A stretch of 64,000 nt of DNA, from positions 1 to 64,000 of the forward strand of contig NZ_AAYC01000016.1 in the NCBI RefSeq assembly GCF_000169455.1, given 5' to 3'. How positions within the stretch are numbered: the first letter of the stretch is position 1; the number at the start of each line of letters is the position of its first letter. This DNA comes from Roseobacter sp. SK209-2-6 (GTDB lineage: Bacteria > Pseudomonadota > Alphaproteobacteria > Rhodobacterales > Rhodobacteraceae). The notes below the pieces were generated by a model that saw only the letters and a program-made list of their open reading frames with translations, was not told the origin of the DNA and did not search any database. This document shows positions 34,930 through 44,305 of this stretch, in pieces. The position numbers and the translations under genes were made by a program.

Positions 34930-35736
34930 TCAGCTCTTTCGATCGATCAGGGTTTTCCCAATACTGCTTAAGGCAAAAAGCACTGCGGCGAAGCAAACAA
35001 TTGTGGGGCCCGTGGGAGTGTCGAGCTGAAAGGACAGATGCAAACCGCCCAATGCGGCTAGAGCGCCAATAACAACCGCCGTTGCTGCCATTGTTTCTGG
35101 CGTTTTGGCAAAAGTTCTGGCTGCGGCTGCGGGGATCAATAGCATGGCTGAAATTAACAGTACCCCTACGACTTTGATAGCAACTGCAACAACAAGAGCG
35201 AGGCAAATGGTCAGAGCCAACTGCTCTCGCTTGGGATTGATCCCGGCTGCATGGGCGAGATCCTCACTCAGTGTTGCGGTAAGTAAGCTGGACCAACGAA
35301 ACCAGAGCAGCACAATCACAAGACAGGCACCGCCCCAGATAATCAGCAGATCCATGCGGCTCACTGCAAGGATGTCGCCAAAGAGATAGGCCATAAGGTC
35401 AATTCGGACGCCATCCAGAAAAGAAACCGCAACCAGGCCAAAAGCCAGTGCCGAATGGGCCATTACACCAAGAAGTGTGTCCATGGCAAAGCCGCGCCCG
35501 CTTAGTGAACTGATCGCAGTCGCCATCAAAAGGGAAACGACAAGAACACCAGCAAAAATAGGGGCTTGAAAAGCAAGGGAGAGAGCGACCCCAAGGATAG
35601 AGGCATGGGCGGTTGCATCGCCGAAATAGGCCATGCGTCGCCATATCACAAAGCACCCCAAGGGAGCAGCAGCAAAAGCAACGCCGGTGCCGGCTAACGC
35701 GGCGCGGACGAGAAAACTATCTAGCAGAGCAATCAT
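34930..35736 (-). CDS. znuB: Zinc ABC transporter permease ZnuB
   Basis: 268 residues of the ABC-3 metal permease family with about eight hydrophobic segments and conserved FGDATAHASILGVAL and LLIPAAAARTFAKTPETM. It forms the inner-membrane channel for Zn(II). Its start overlaps the znuC stop by 4 bp. The substrate is inferred from the Zur regulator and His-rich ZnuA in the same locus. Confidence 0.94.
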   Translation of the reverse strand: MIALLDSFLVRAALAGTGVAFAAAPLGCFVIWRRMAYFGDATAHASILGVALSLAFQAPIFAGVLVVSLLMATAISSLSGRGFAMDTLLGVMAHSALAFGLVAVSFLDGVRIDLMAYLFGDILAVSRMDLLIIWGGACLVIVLLWFRWSSLLTATLSEDLAHAAGINPKREQLALTICLALVVAVAIKVVGVLLISAMLLIPAAAARTFAKTPETMAATAVVIGALAALGGLHLSFQLDTPTGPTIVCFAAVLFALSSIGKTLIDRKS

Positions 35737-36503
35737 GATCTAACCTCAGCTTGGCCTTCTCTCGGGGCATGGCTGTGATCGTGACCGCAATCATGGTCAT
35801 GACTATGATTGTGCTCATGTCTGTAAAGAGCAAGTGCGCCTTGGGTCCCGGATCCAAAGAGCGCACGATATTCTGGGGCTGATGCCACTTGTTCGGGCTC
35901 ACCTTCGCAGCAGATATGGCCATTCAGGCAGATTACCCGGTCGGAAGCTGCCATTACGACATGCAATTCATGGCTTACCATAAGAATGGCGCATCCCAGC
36001 GTTTGTCGCAGCTGCTCGATTTGTCGATAAAAGGCAGCGGAGCCCGGTTGATCCAGCCCCTGCGTAGCTTCGTCTAGGATCAGGAGATGCGGGTCACTCA
36101 GCAAAGCTCGGGCAAGGAGAACACGCTGAAACTGCCCGCCGGATAGGGCAGACATTTGCCTCTTGCCTAGGTTATCGGCCCCGGCTTGTTTCAAGGCGGA
36201 CTGCGCGCGCGCGACAGAAACCTTTTGAGGAAGGCTTAGGAATCGCTGGACGGTGATTGGCAGGGTTGGATCAATGTGGAGCTTCTGCGGAACATAGCCA
36301 ATACGCAACCCGTCTTGGCGTTTGACAACCCCAGTCGAGGGTTTCTGTGCGCCAATGATGCTGCGCAGAAGTGTCGATTTCCCAGACCCATTCGGACCGA
36401 CAATTGTCACAATTTCGCCGGCGGAAATTTTCAGACTCACACTGGACAACACGGTGTTGCCTCCGTGCGCCACGGAAAGCCGATCAAGGGAAACTAAACT
36501 CAT
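35733..36503 (-). CDS. znuC: Zinc ABC transporter ATPase ZnuC
   Basis: 256 residues. Walker A (GPNGSGKST), Q loop (YVPQKL), signature (LSGGQFQRV), Walker B (LLILDEATQGLD) and H loop (VSHELH). After the ATPase core comes a His-rich tail (HEHNHSHDHDCGHDHSH) that could bind zinc. It lies 2 bp after the zur stop. Confidence 0.94.
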   Translation of the reverse strand: MSLVSLDRLSVAHGGNTVLSSVSLKISAGEIVTIVGPNGSGKSTLLRSIIGAQKPSTGVVKRQDGLRIGYVPQKLHIDPTLPITVQRFLSLPQKVSVARAQSALKQAGADNLGKRQMSALSGGQFQRVLLARALLSDPHLLILDEATQGLDQPGSAAFYRQIEQLRQTLGCAILMVSHELHVVMAASDRVICLNGHICCEGEPEQVASAPEYRALFGSGTQGALALYRHEHNHSHDHDCGHDHSHAPREGQAEVRS

Positions 36504-36505
36504 GG

Positions 36506-36982
36506 TTACGTATCAGCCCGACAGCTAGGGCATAGACCCTCTGCCTCTACGACAGTCCGCTCGATCTGAAAGCCAGCTTCACTGGCTGCCTGGTTCAATG
36601 CGCCGTTGCGGCTGCCTGACTTTGCCTCAGCGACCGCACTGCAGAGACGGCAGATCATAAACACTGGTGCATGATTTTGCCCGGGATGAGTACAGGCAAC
36701 GAATGCATTCAAGCGTTCGATCTTATGCGCGAAACCGTTTTTGACCAGAAAATCGAGAGCCCTATAAGCGACCGGTGGCTGTGATCCCAAACCCTCTTCG
36801 CGCAAGCGGTCAAGGATCTCATAGGCGCCCAAAGCACGATGCTCTTGCAAGAGGATTTCAAGAACCCGTTTGCGTACAGGCGTAAATTGCAGGCCCAGCT
36901 CGCGACAACGGGCGTCAACTGCTGTGATACAGCTGTGGATGCAGTTGTCATGATCATGGCTTTCAAAGCCGATACTCGCCAT
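36506..36982 (-). CDS. zur: Zinc uptake regulator Zur (Fur family)
   Basis: About 158 residues from the ATG at 36982, which has GGAGG upstream. The frame continues to 37057 without a better start. Winged-helix domain (LQFTPVRKRVLEILLQEHRALGAYEILDRL) and a dimerisation domain with the structural zinc cysteines ICRLCS and LCPSC. With Zn(II) it represses zinc uptake. First gene of zur-znuC-znuB, divergent from znuA. Confidence 0.92.
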   Translation of the reverse strand: MASIGFESHDHDNCIHSCITAVDARCRELGLQFTPVRKRVLEILLQEHRALGAYEILDRLREEGLGSQPPVAYRALDFLVKNGFAHKIERLNAFVACTHPGQNHAPVFMICRLCSAVAEAKSGSRNGALNQAASEAGFQIERTVVEAEGLCPSCRADT

Positions 36983-37037
36983 CGGATTGCGCCTCCGCCC
37001 GGTTCTTGCCGATTTTTGAACTTGGCACTTGATATGT

Positions 37038-37079
37038 AATGTTATGACATCTATCAACCCGCTATGTTATAAAATCACA
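37038..37079. promoter_or_regulatory. Candidate Zur-binding sites between zur and znuA
   Basis: AATGTTATGACAT at 37038-37050 and TGTTATAAAATCACA at 37065-37079, in the zur-znuA divergent gap. The second is close to the TGTTATAATATAACA-type palindrome known for Zur of alphaproteobacteria. The first has one good half-site. They are positioned to control both directions. Confidence 0.55.
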
Positions 37080-37090
37080 CGGAGAGCCTG

Positions 37091-38128
37091 ATGTTGAAAT
37101 CCACCGTTTTCGGAGTTTCGGCAAGTTTGACAATTGCCATCGCTGCCCAAGCAGAGGTTCCCCGTGTTGCTACGGATATTGGACCTATCCACGGGTTGGT
37201 TTCCCGCGTGATGAAAGATCTGGGTGAGGCAGATGTGATAATCCCGCCAGGGGCTTCTCCTCATAGCTACTCAATGCGCCCATCAGAGGCCCTGGCCCTT
37301 TCCAAAGCGGATTTGGTTGTTTGGGTTGGTCCGGCCTTGACCCCTTGGATGGAAGGTACAATAGCAGAACTCGCCAGTAGCGCATCCGTTGTTTCCTTGC
37401 TGCAAACGGAAGGGTCCAAAACTCTGTCGTTCCGCGAAGGTGCAACCTTTGGGTCGCATGATCATGACGATCACGATGACCACGCTGATCATGACGATCA
37501 CGACGACCACGCTGATCATGATGATCACGATGATCACGACGATCACGCTGATCACGACGATCACGCTGATCATGACGACCACGCCGGTCATGATGACCAT
37601 GCACATGATCATCACGGTATAGATCCACATGCGTGGCTGTCACCTGAGAATGGAAAGCACTGGCTTTCGATCATCGCGAGTGAATTGTCTCACATAGACC
37701 CAGAGCACGCAGAACTGTATCAGGCGAACGCCAAGGATGGTATTGCTGAAATCGAAGCTTTGGAGGCAAGGCTTGCACAACAGCTCTTGCCCTTGAAACA
37801 GCAGCGGTTCATCGTTTTTCACGATGCCTACCAGTACTTCGAACAGGCTTTTGATCTAGAAGCTGCAGGTGCGATCTCACTTGGGGATGCCTCTGATCCT
37901 AGTCCGGCGCGGGTTGCAGAGATCCAGGAAACCGTCAGGGAGCACAGCATTTCCTGCGTCTTTTCAGAACCACAATTCAATCCGGCCCTTGTTGCAACTG
38001 TCCTGGAAGGTGTTGATGCCAAAACAGTTGTGATCGATCCGATTGGTGTGGATCTGGAACTTGGTCTGAGTTTTTATACTGCACTTCTCGACAAACTCGG
38101 CACCTCGATGGCCTCATGTTTGCAATAG
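37091..38128 (+). CDS. znuA: Zinc ABC transporter binding protein ZnuA
   Basis: 345 residues. Signal peptide (FGVSASLTIAIAAQA), then the cluster A-I metal-binding fold. Zinc ligands appear as His in GASPHSYSMRP, His in DPHAWLSP, His in FHDAYQYF and Asp/Glu near the C-terminus. Between the first two lies a very His/Asp-rich loop (about 123-175), usual in ZnuA but long here. It captures periplasmic zinc for ZnuBC. Divergent from zur with Zur-like sites between. Confidence 0.95.
   Translation: MLKSTVFGVSASLTIAIAAQAEVPRVATDIGPIHGLVSRVMKDLGEADVIIPPGASPHSYSMRPSEALALSKADLVVWVGPALTPWMEGTIAELASSASVVSLLQTEGSKTLSFREGATFGSHDHDDHDDHADHDDHDDHADHDDHDDHDDHADHDDHADHDDHAGHDDHAHDHHGIDPHAWLSPENGKHWLSIIASELSHIDPEHAELYQANAKDGIAEIEALEARLAQQLLPLKQQRFIVFHDAYQYFEQAFDLEAAGAISLGDASDPSPARVAEIQETVREHSISCVFSEPQFNPALVATVLEGVDAKTVVIDPIGVDLELGLSFYTALLDKLGTSMASCLQ
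37457..37617 (+). repeat. His/Asp codon repeat in znuA
   Basis: Degenerate tandem units built from GATCAC/CATGAC/GACCAC codons encode HDDHAD-type repeats of the zinc loop. It is a protein low-complexity repeat, not a CRISPR or mobile element. Confidence 0.9.
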
Positions 38129-38155
38129 GGTTGTTTTGATCACCCGATAGTAGCA

Positions 38156-38184
38156 GGGCTAGGCGTGATCAAATCGCCTAGCCC
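38156..38184. terminator. Bidirectional terminator between znuA and the flavoprotein gene
   Basis: A perfect 10-bp stem GGGCTAGGCG (38156-38165) / CGCCTAGCCC (38175-38184) with a 9-nt loop, placed between the 3' ends of two convergent genes. Confidence 0.65.
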
Positions 38185-38205
38185 CTTCGTTGCCCTCTTA
38201 AGGGT

Positions 38206-39483
38206 CTAAATTCTGTCTTTGACCAAATGGGTTAAGGTTGCTCCTGTCTCATAGTAGAGACTACGCAACCCAGCGACTGGGAGTTGGTGGTCGCGACTTG
38301 TTGGGATTGGTAGGACATCCTTGTTCCCTGTAATCAGCGCTTCTGCCATTGCAGAGCCAAAAACAGTTCCTGGACCGATACCGCGCCCTGAATAGCCAAA
38401 GCAGGCCAAACCCTCATCAATTTCCAGGATCTTGGGAAGATACTCTCCAGTCATTGCAATGCGCCCGGACCAAAGGAATTCAAAATCCGGGTCTTTTAAG
38501 GCGGGGAAAAGAGTTGAGGTTTTGCGATTTAGCCAGTTGGTATGGATACCGCTGGCGAAATGCTCAAGTGCGCCCATTGCTCCGATCACCAAACGCCCTG
38601 CTTGATCCAAGCGCCAGGAAGACATGACTAGGCCTGTGTCCCAGCACCCTTCCAGTCCCGGAAGAATGTACTCCAGCTGAGCGGGAGTAAGGGGTTTTGT
38701 GGCGGCCTGGAAAAAATGCACGGGCACAACGCTGGGATTGGCAAATCCTTTGATTGGCCCGGCATAGGCATTGGTCGCCACAATAAGCTTTTTTGCACTC
38801 ACCCGCCCCCCATTGGCGGTTGTTGCCTGCCATGCTCCCCCATCGCGGGAAAGTGCCACCACGGGGCTGCTGCAGTGCAATCGGGCACCGGTCTGAGCCG
38901 CGGCCCGGGCCAGGCCTTTGGCATATCCTAAGGGTTGGATTGTACCAGCGCGCGGATCAAAAAGCGCACCGTGGATTTGATCAGTGCCAACGCGTTTTTG
39001 AGCCTCGTCAGCAGGCAAAAGCTCAACCGGTGCCCCGTTGGCGCGCAATTGATTATAGCGCTCTTCCAGATCCCGCATTCCGGCAGAGGCATGGGCGCAA
39101 TGAAGGGTGCCTTGGCGGGTGGCCTCGCAAGAAATCTTGTGTTTCTCGATCAACCCATAAACAAGATCAGGAGCTGCAGCCAATTCAGTCGAGAGCCGCG
39201 AGGCGTGCTCGGTGCCCAGTCGAGCTTCAATTTCGTTTGGGGGCAACCAGAGGCCAGCATTGGCAAGGCCAACATTGCGGCCAGAGCCGCCGTAACCAAA
39301 TTCCTCGGCCTCCAAGAGGCAAACCTCGGCACCGAGTTCAGCAGCCTTCAAGGCCGCCGAACATCCCGTATAACCACCGCCAATCACCAATAGATCTGCA
39401 GTGGTTACACCAGTAAGAGGCTTCGTCGCTACAGTTTCCTGGCAGCTATGCTGCCAGAGACTGCTATCCTGACTAGATGTCAA
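38206..39483 (-). CDS. FAD-dependent oxidoreductase, L-pipecolate-oxidase-like
   Basis: 425 residues of the DAO family. N-terminal FAD motif VIGGGYTGCSAALKAAELGA (about 30-50), YGGSGRNVGLANAGLWLP (as in PuuB/OrdL/AmaA-type oxidases) and C-terminal YSGRGIGPGTVFG. Such enzymes oxidise amino acids or amines, transferring electrons to oxygen or quinone. It overlaps the upstream aldehyde dehydrogenase by 11 bp. The pair resembles amaA-amaB, in which L-pipecolate is oxidised to piperideine-6-carboxylate and then to aminoadipate. Gamma-glutamylputrescine oxidase is an alternative. Confidence 0.82.
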   Translation of the reverse strand: MTSSQDSSLWQHSCQETVATKPLTGVTTADLLVIGGGYTGCSAALKAAELGAEVCLLEAEEFGYGGSGRNVGLANAGLWLPPNEIEARLGTEHASRLSTELAAAPDLVYGLIEKHKISCEATRQGTLHCAHASAGMRDLEERYNQLRANGAPVELLPADEAQKRVGTDQIHGALFDPRAGTIQPLGYAKGLARAAAQTGARLHCSSPVVALSRDGGAWQATTANGGRVSAKKLIVATNAYAGPIKGFANPSVVPVHFFQAATKPLTPAQLEYILPGLEGCWDTGLVMSSWRLDQAGRLVIGAMGALEHFASGIHTNWLNRKTSTLFPALKDPDFEFLWSGRIAMTGEYLPKILEIDEGLACFGYSGRGIGPGTVFGSAMAEALITGNKDVLPIPTSRDHQLPVAGLRSLYYETGATLTHLVKDRI

Positions 39484-40975
39484 ACTTGATACCCTGTGCC
39501 AATGGCAGCTCTCGTGAGTAATTCACGGTATTGGTTTGACGACGCATATAGCCTTTCCAGGCATCAGAGCCGCTTTCCCGTCCGCCGCCGGTTTCTTTTT
39601 CCCCTCCAAAGGCGCCACCAATTTCCGCGCCTGATGGGCCAATGTTCACATTTGCAATACCGCAGTCAGATCCTGCTGCCGAGAGGAAATACTCTGTCTC
39701 GCGAACATCCGTTGAAAAGATGCAAGAGCTCAACCCCTGTGGCACAGCATTTTGCATCTCAATGGCTTCATCAAGATCACGGTATTTCACCACATAGAGG
39801 ATTGGTGCAAACGTTTCCTGGTGCATGATTGCGCATTGAGCGGGCATCTCAACAATCGCGGGATGGGCATAAGCCGCATCCGAGTGGCTCTCGACCAGGG
39901 CTTGGCCGCCGCCGTGGCAGATGCCACCTTCTGCTTTGGCTTGTGAAATCGCACTTGCCATTGCGTCCAGTGCGTTGCGATCAATCAAAGGGCCAACCAT
40001 GGTCCCTGGCTCGAGTGGGTCTCCGATCGGCAGGTCTGAGTAGGCTTTCTTGAGGCGCGGAAGCAGTGCCTCGTAGACATCTTCATGCACGATGAGCCGC
40101 CGCAGGGAGGTACACCGTTGGCCTGCTGTACCGACGGCTGAAAACACGATTGCGCGCAAAGCCATCTCCAAATCCGCAGATGGTGCGACAATCATGGCAT
40201 TGTTGCCGCCCAATTCCAGAATGGTGCGACCCAATCTCTGAGACATATCCGCTGCGACCGCTTTGCCCATTGGCACCGAACCCGTTGCGGAAATGATGGC
40301 GACATCTGCGGACGCGGTCAGAGCCTGCCCCAGATCGCGTTCACCAACCAAGGTTTGGATGAGGCCCTCTGGCGCGTCGGAACCGAATTCAGCGGTCACT
40401 TGATCGCAAATCTTTTGCACAGCGAGTGCCGTAAGCGGTGTCTTCTCTGAAGGTTTCCAGATCACCGGGTCGCCGCATACCAATGCAAGTGCTGCGTTCC
40501 AGCACCAGGGCGCAACAGGGAAGTTGAAAGCCGTAATGATGCCGCAGGTCCCCATAGGATGCCAGGTTTCACGCATCGCATGACCCGGCCGCTCTGAGGC
40601 GATCGTCAGACCATAGAGTTGCCGTGAAAGACCAACCGCAAAATCGCAGATGTCGATCATCTCCTGAACTTCGCCCAAACCTTCCTGATAGATCTTGCCA
40701 CACTCCAAAGTGACAAGCCGACCAAGATTTTCCTTCTCGGAACGCAAAGCCTCACCCAAAAGACGCACGAATTCGCCCCGGCGAGGGGCAGGGACCATGC
40801 GCCATTGTTTGAAAGCTGCTTTTGCTGTGGCGATGCTGGCTTTTGCATCTTCCGTGTTATGCATTGCGAGGCTTGCAATTTTACTGCCATCAATCGGTGA
40901 CGTGACAGCGAGAGGGCCGGCATTCAGTTCGGTTTCAGAGAAACCTGAAGCGGATAAAGTTTCTGAAAATGACAT
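39473..40975 (-). CDS. amaB: Aldehyde dehydrogenase, aminoadipate-semialdehyde type (ALDH7-like)
   Basis: 500 residues. ALDH motifs: GIITAFNFPVAPWCWN, LELGGNN (catalytic Glu, about 253) and GTAGQRCTSLRRL (catalytic Cys, about 288). The last sequence and PVAPWCWN are typical of the ALDH7/antiquitin group that oxidises L-aminoadipate semialdehyde (piperideine-6-carboxylate) with NAD in lysine breakdown. The adjacent pipecolate-oxidase-like flavoprotein supports that role. Good ribosome site GAGGAAA. Divergent from a LysR gene at 41118. Confidence 0.85.
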   Translation of the reverse strand: MSFSETLSASGFSETELNAGPLAVTSPIDGSKIASLAMHNTEDAKASIATAKAAFKQWRMVPAPRRGEFVRLLGEALRSEKENLGRLVTLECGKIYQEGLGEVQEMIDICDFAVGLSRQLYGLTIASERPGHAMRETWHPMGTCGIITAFNFPVAPWCWNAALALVCGDPVIWKPSEKTPLTALAVQKICDQVTAEFGSDAPEGLIQTLVGERDLGQALTASADVAIISATGSVPMGKAVAADMSQRLGRTILELGGNNAMIVAPSADLEMALRAIVFSAVGTAGQRCTSLRRLIVHEDVYEALLPRLKKAYSDLPIGDPLEPGTMVGPLIDRNALDAMASAISQAKAEGGICHGGGQALVESHSDAAYAHPAIVEMPAQCAIMHQETFAPILYVVKYRDLDEAIEMQNAVPQGLSSCIFSTDVRETEYFLSAAGSDCGIANVNIGPSGAEIGGAFGGEKETGGGRESGSDAWKGYMRRQTNTVNYSRELPLAQGIKFDI

Positions 40976-41117
40976 CTAGATTTCCTCATCCAATGGCAGA
41001 AGCCATGAGTTCTTCACGCAGGCTTGTGCTGTTGGGGTTTCTGTTACATTCTAAATTCGCACTGTTTTGACGAAATTGCACTTGAAACAAAATCCTAAAG
41101 ATATGAGGTAATATCAT

Positions 41118-42014
41118 ATGATCGCGCCTAGGCGGTTTTTGCCTTCGATTCCTTCTCTGCTTGCGCTTGAAGCCTTGGACCGTTTGGGGAGTGCATCGGC
41201 TGCGGCAGAGGACCTTTCTCTGACACAAAGTGCGATCAGCCGCCAACTCAAGCAGCTGGAAGAGCAAATGGAAGTCGATTTGATCTGTCGCGAACAGATG
41301 CGCTTGCAGCTCACCCCGGCTGGGATCGGTTTTGCCAAGGAAGCGCGCACCATCCTGACGCATTTGGCCCAGGCCTCGGTCAATCTGCGCGCCAATCCAG
41401 ATGGTGGCAGCCTGAACCTATCGATCCTAGCCTCGTTTGGGTTGCATTGGCTGGCCCCAAGGTTGAAGGATTTCGTTGGTAGTTTTCCTGGGGTCACTGT
41501 GAACCTACAAACCCATAAACTGCCTTTCAGCTTTGAAGGTGGGACAGCGCAGGCGGCTATCCATTACGGCAGTCGGGATTGGGCAGGTGTCGATTACTTA
41601 CCCCTGATGCCTAAGCATGTGCTACCAGTTTGCGCCCCGTCGCTGATGTCAAATGCCGCCGAAGAGGCAGATGAACTGTTACAGTTCCCCCTCTTGCATC
41701 TGGAAACCCACCCTGACAGTTGGGAACAGTGGTTTGCCCGTCACGATGTCTCTGCCCAGCGTTTGAAGGGCATGCTGTTTGATCAGTCCTCGGCCATGAC
41801 CCAAGCGGCGGTTCATGGGCTAGGGATAGCCCTACTACCTGATTTCCTTGCCGAAACGGAAATTGCCGCAGGCCGCCTGATCCTCGCATTAGAAGGCCCG
41901 CCCGAAACTCTTGGGGAGTATTTCCTTGTTTGGCCCCCTGAACAGGCAGACTACTACCCACTGATCAAATTCAGAGAGTGGCTGCAGGTGCAAATCCAGG
42001 AAGGGGCAACTTAA
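41118..42014 (+). CDS. LysR-family regulator (first of a tandem pair)
   Basis: 298 residues. Winged helix (LLALEALDRLGSASAAAEDL, LTQSAISRQLKQLEEQM) and a GcvA-like effector domain (AIHYGSRDWAGVDYLPLMP). Divergent from amaB, the classic position for control of that gene. The second LysR gene starts 1 bp after its stop and shares the effector-domain layout (ILASFGLHWLAPRL against VLPTFANRWLIPRL), pointing to tandem duplication. Confidence 0.9.
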   Translation: MIAPRRFLPSIPSLLALEALDRLGSASAAAEDLSLTQSAISRQLKQLEEQMEVDLICREQMRLQLTPAGIGFAKEARTILTHLAQASVNLRANPDGGSLNLSILASFGLHWLAPRLKDFVGSFPGVTVNLQTHKLPFSFEGGTAQAAIHYGSRDWAGVDYLPLMPKHVLPVCAPSLMSNAAEEADELLQFPLLHLETHPDSWEQWFARHDVSAQRLKGMLFDQSSAMTQAAVHGLGIALLPDFLAETEIAAGRLILALEGPPETLGEYFLVWPPEQADYYPLIKFREWLQVQIQEGAT

Positions 42015-42015
42015 C

Positions 42016-42924
42016 ATGCGTTTGCCGAGCTTGACACATCTGCGTTGTTTTGAAGCTGCCGCAAGGCATCAGAGTTTCACCTCTGCGGGGGAAGAATTGG
42101 GACTGACTCAGAGTGCGGTGAGCAAAAAGATCAAGGAGCTGGAAACGGACCTAGGGTTTGACCTCTTCCAACGGGTTGGCCGTGGTGTCGTCCTGACCAG
42201 CGCAGGGCAGGGGTTGGCAGCAGATTTGGCGCAAAACCTGGGTGCGCTGCGGAACTCTTTGCAAAAAGCGGTTGCAGCCGGGGCCGGTAAAAGCGCCTTG
42301 CGGATTGCAGTGTTGCCGACTTTTGCCAATCGCTGGCTTATCCCACGGCTACCTGATTTCTTTGATCAGCATCCGGAAATAGAACTCAACCTCTTGACCC
42401 GGCTGGAACCATTTGACTTTACCCGTGACCCATTTGACCTGGCTATCCACTATGGATTTGACAATTGGCCCGGCGCCCAAATGTCACCGCTATTTGGTGA
42501 GCAGATGGTCCCAATTGCCGCGCCCGCGTTTCTGGAGCGCCATGGCCTGACGGACCCTGGGGGATTGCCGCATGTGCCGCTACTGCATCTGGACAGCCGT
42601 AGTGACGCTTGGGGCGACTGGTTCAAAAGCGCGGGTATTTCCAGACAGATGCGTCAGGATGGGCGCTATTTTGACCAGTATTCCATGGTCATTGCGGCAA
42701 CAATTGCGGGGCTTGGTGCCGCAATCGTACCGATTGATATGGTGGCCCAGGAGTTGGAGGCAGGCATTCTTGTCCAAATGCAAGGTCCCGCTCTAGTTTC
42801 CAACAAACGGTATTTCTTGGTGCGCCCACATGGGGTCGCTTCCGAACCTGCGCAGCAGTTTGAACTATGGCTGCGCAAACAACTGCGCAATCTAAAGCGA
42901 TCAGCACATGAAGAAATGGAATGA
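42016..42924 (+). CDS. LysR-family regulator (second of a tandem pair)
   Basis: 302 residues. Winged helix (LRCFEAAARHQSFTSAGEEL, LTQSAVSKKIKELE) and effector domain with AIHYGFDNWPGAQM. It begins 1 bp after the preceding LysR gene, so the two are probably translated together. Candidate targets are amaB and the flavoprotein on the left and the aminotransferase on the right. Confidence 0.9.
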   Translation: MRLPSLTHLRCFEAAARHQSFTSAGEELGLTQSAVSKKIKELETDLGFDLFQRVGRGVVLTSAGQGLAADLAQNLGALRNSLQKAVAAGAGKSALRIAVLPTFANRWLIPRLPDFFDQHPEIELNLLTRLEPFDFTRDPFDLAIHYGFDNWPGAQMSPLFGEQMVPIAAPAFLERHGLTDPGGLPHVPLLHLDSRSDAWGDWFKSAGISRQMRQDGRYFDQYSMVIAATIAGLGAAIVPIDMVAQELEAGILVQMQGPALVSNKRYFLVRPHGVASEPAQQFELWLRKQLRNLKRSAHEEME

Positions 42925-43010
42925 GTGCTTTCCTATCCAGCTGTTTTGTCGCGCACCCACTCCTTCTAACATAGAGGTGTCATTCCCCACGCACCCGTAG
43001 GAGTAGCGCC

Positions 43011-44219
43011 GTGTCGCGTTTCAGAAAAGCCAGCAGAATTGAAACCATTCAGGTCTCCGAGATCCTTCAAATCGGCGCCAGAGCGGCAGAGCTGCGCAAG
43101 CAAGGTCGCTCCGTCATTGTCCTTGGCGCGGGTGAGCCTGATTTCGACACGCCGGATCACATTAAGGAAGCCAGCATCGAAGCTATTTGGGCTGGTGAGA
43201 CAAAGTACACTCCCTTGGGTGGCACTTTGGAGCTGAAATATGCAATCCAGAAGAAGTTTAGCCGTGATCACGCTTTGGACTATGCGCTGGATGAGATTAT
43301 CGTTTCCGCCGGCGCGAAACAGATCCTCTACAACGCCTTTATGGCAAGTCTGGAGCCGGGGGATGAAGTGATCGTGCCCACACCGTTCTGGGCATCCTAT
43401 GTTGATATTGTTGCCTTGGCGGGTGGGAAGCCTGTTCTTCTTCCCTGCTCCGAAGAGAACGGCTTTCGACTAACGGCAGGCCAGTTAGAAAGCGCGATCA
43501 CTCCCAGGACCCGTTGGGTGCTTTTCAACTCCCCATCCAACCCTTCGGGTGCGGCCTATAGTGCGGCGGATTACACGCCTTTGCTGGAGGTTTTGAAGGC
43601 GCACCCCGATGTTTGGATCATGGCTGATGATATGTATGAGCACATGACATACGATGGGTTTGAGTTTGCGACCCCGGCCTCGGTAATGCCAGAGCTGAAG
43701 TGCCGTTGCCTGACCATAAATGGCGTTTCAAAAGCCTATGCCATGACCGGCTGGCGCATTGGTTATGCTGGCGGTCCCAAAGAGCTCATTTCAGCTATGG
43801 CGGTCATCCAGGGGCAGTCGACCTCCTGCGCGTCCTCAGTTTCGCAAGCGGCGGCCACTGCGGCGCTGAACGGGCCTCAGGATTTTCTGAACACACGTCG
43901 AGCGAGTTTTAAGAAGAGGCGCGATCTGGTTGTCGAAGGGCTGAACAAGATCCCGGGTCTGTCTTGCCCCAACCCAGAGGGAGCATTTTACACCTTTGCG
44001 AGCTGTTCTGGTTTGATCGGGAAAACAACACCTGCGGGGGCAGTTCTCAATAGCGATGCAGATTTTTGCACCTATGTGCTGGAAGCACAGGATGTGGCGA
44101 TCGTGCCAGGTCGCACCTTTGGCCTCTCACCGTTTTTCAGGATCTCCTATGCGACCTCGGAAGCAGAACTAGAGGAAGCACTGAGCCGGATTGCCAAAGC
44201 AGTTGCAGCACTGGAGTAG
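43011..44219 (+). CDS. Class I aminotransferase (aspartate/aromatic type)
   Basis: 402 residues, start GTG at 43011 with GTAGGAG upstream. Fold type I features: YTPLGGTLELKYAI, NSPSNPSGAAYS (Asn and substrate loop), the PLP Lys in NGVSKAYAMTGWRIGYAGG (about 240) and C-terminal FFRISYATS (substrate Arg). It looks like an aspartate aminotransferase of subgroup I-gamma. Context next to amaB suggests transamination in lysine or related amino-acid breakdown, but the sequence does not fix the substrate. Confidence 0.88.
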   Translation: MSRFRKASRIETIQVSEILQIGARAAELRKQGRSVIVLGAGEPDFDTPDHIKEASIEAIWAGETKYTPLGGTLELKYAIQKKFSRDHALDYALDEIIVSAGAKQILYNAFMASLEPGDEVIVPTPFWASYVDIVALAGGKPVLLPCSEENGFRLTAGQLESAITPRTRWVLFNSPSNPSGAAYSAADYTPLLEVLKAHPDVWIMADDMYEHMTYDGFEFATPASVMPELKCRCLTINGVSKAYAMTGWRIGYAGGPKELISAMAVIQGQSTSCASSVSQAAATAALNGPQDFLNTRRASFKKRRDLVVEGLNKIPGLSCPNPEGAFYTFASCSGLIGKTTPAGAVLNSDADFCTYVLEAQDVAIVPGRTFGLSPFFRISYATSEAELEEALSRIAKAVAALE

Positions 44220-44305
44220 CTTGTCCGCCACTTGAGCGCCTTTATCGAATTGCAAACCCTACCCAACCGCTCCAAAGATACGTGACGAAGCGGAAAGGGG
44301 TGAAC

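Noticed and set aside
37457-37617. Repeats resembling a CRISPR or satellite array
   Set aside because: The units are irregular codon repeats encoding the His/Asp loop of ZnuA, with no spacers.
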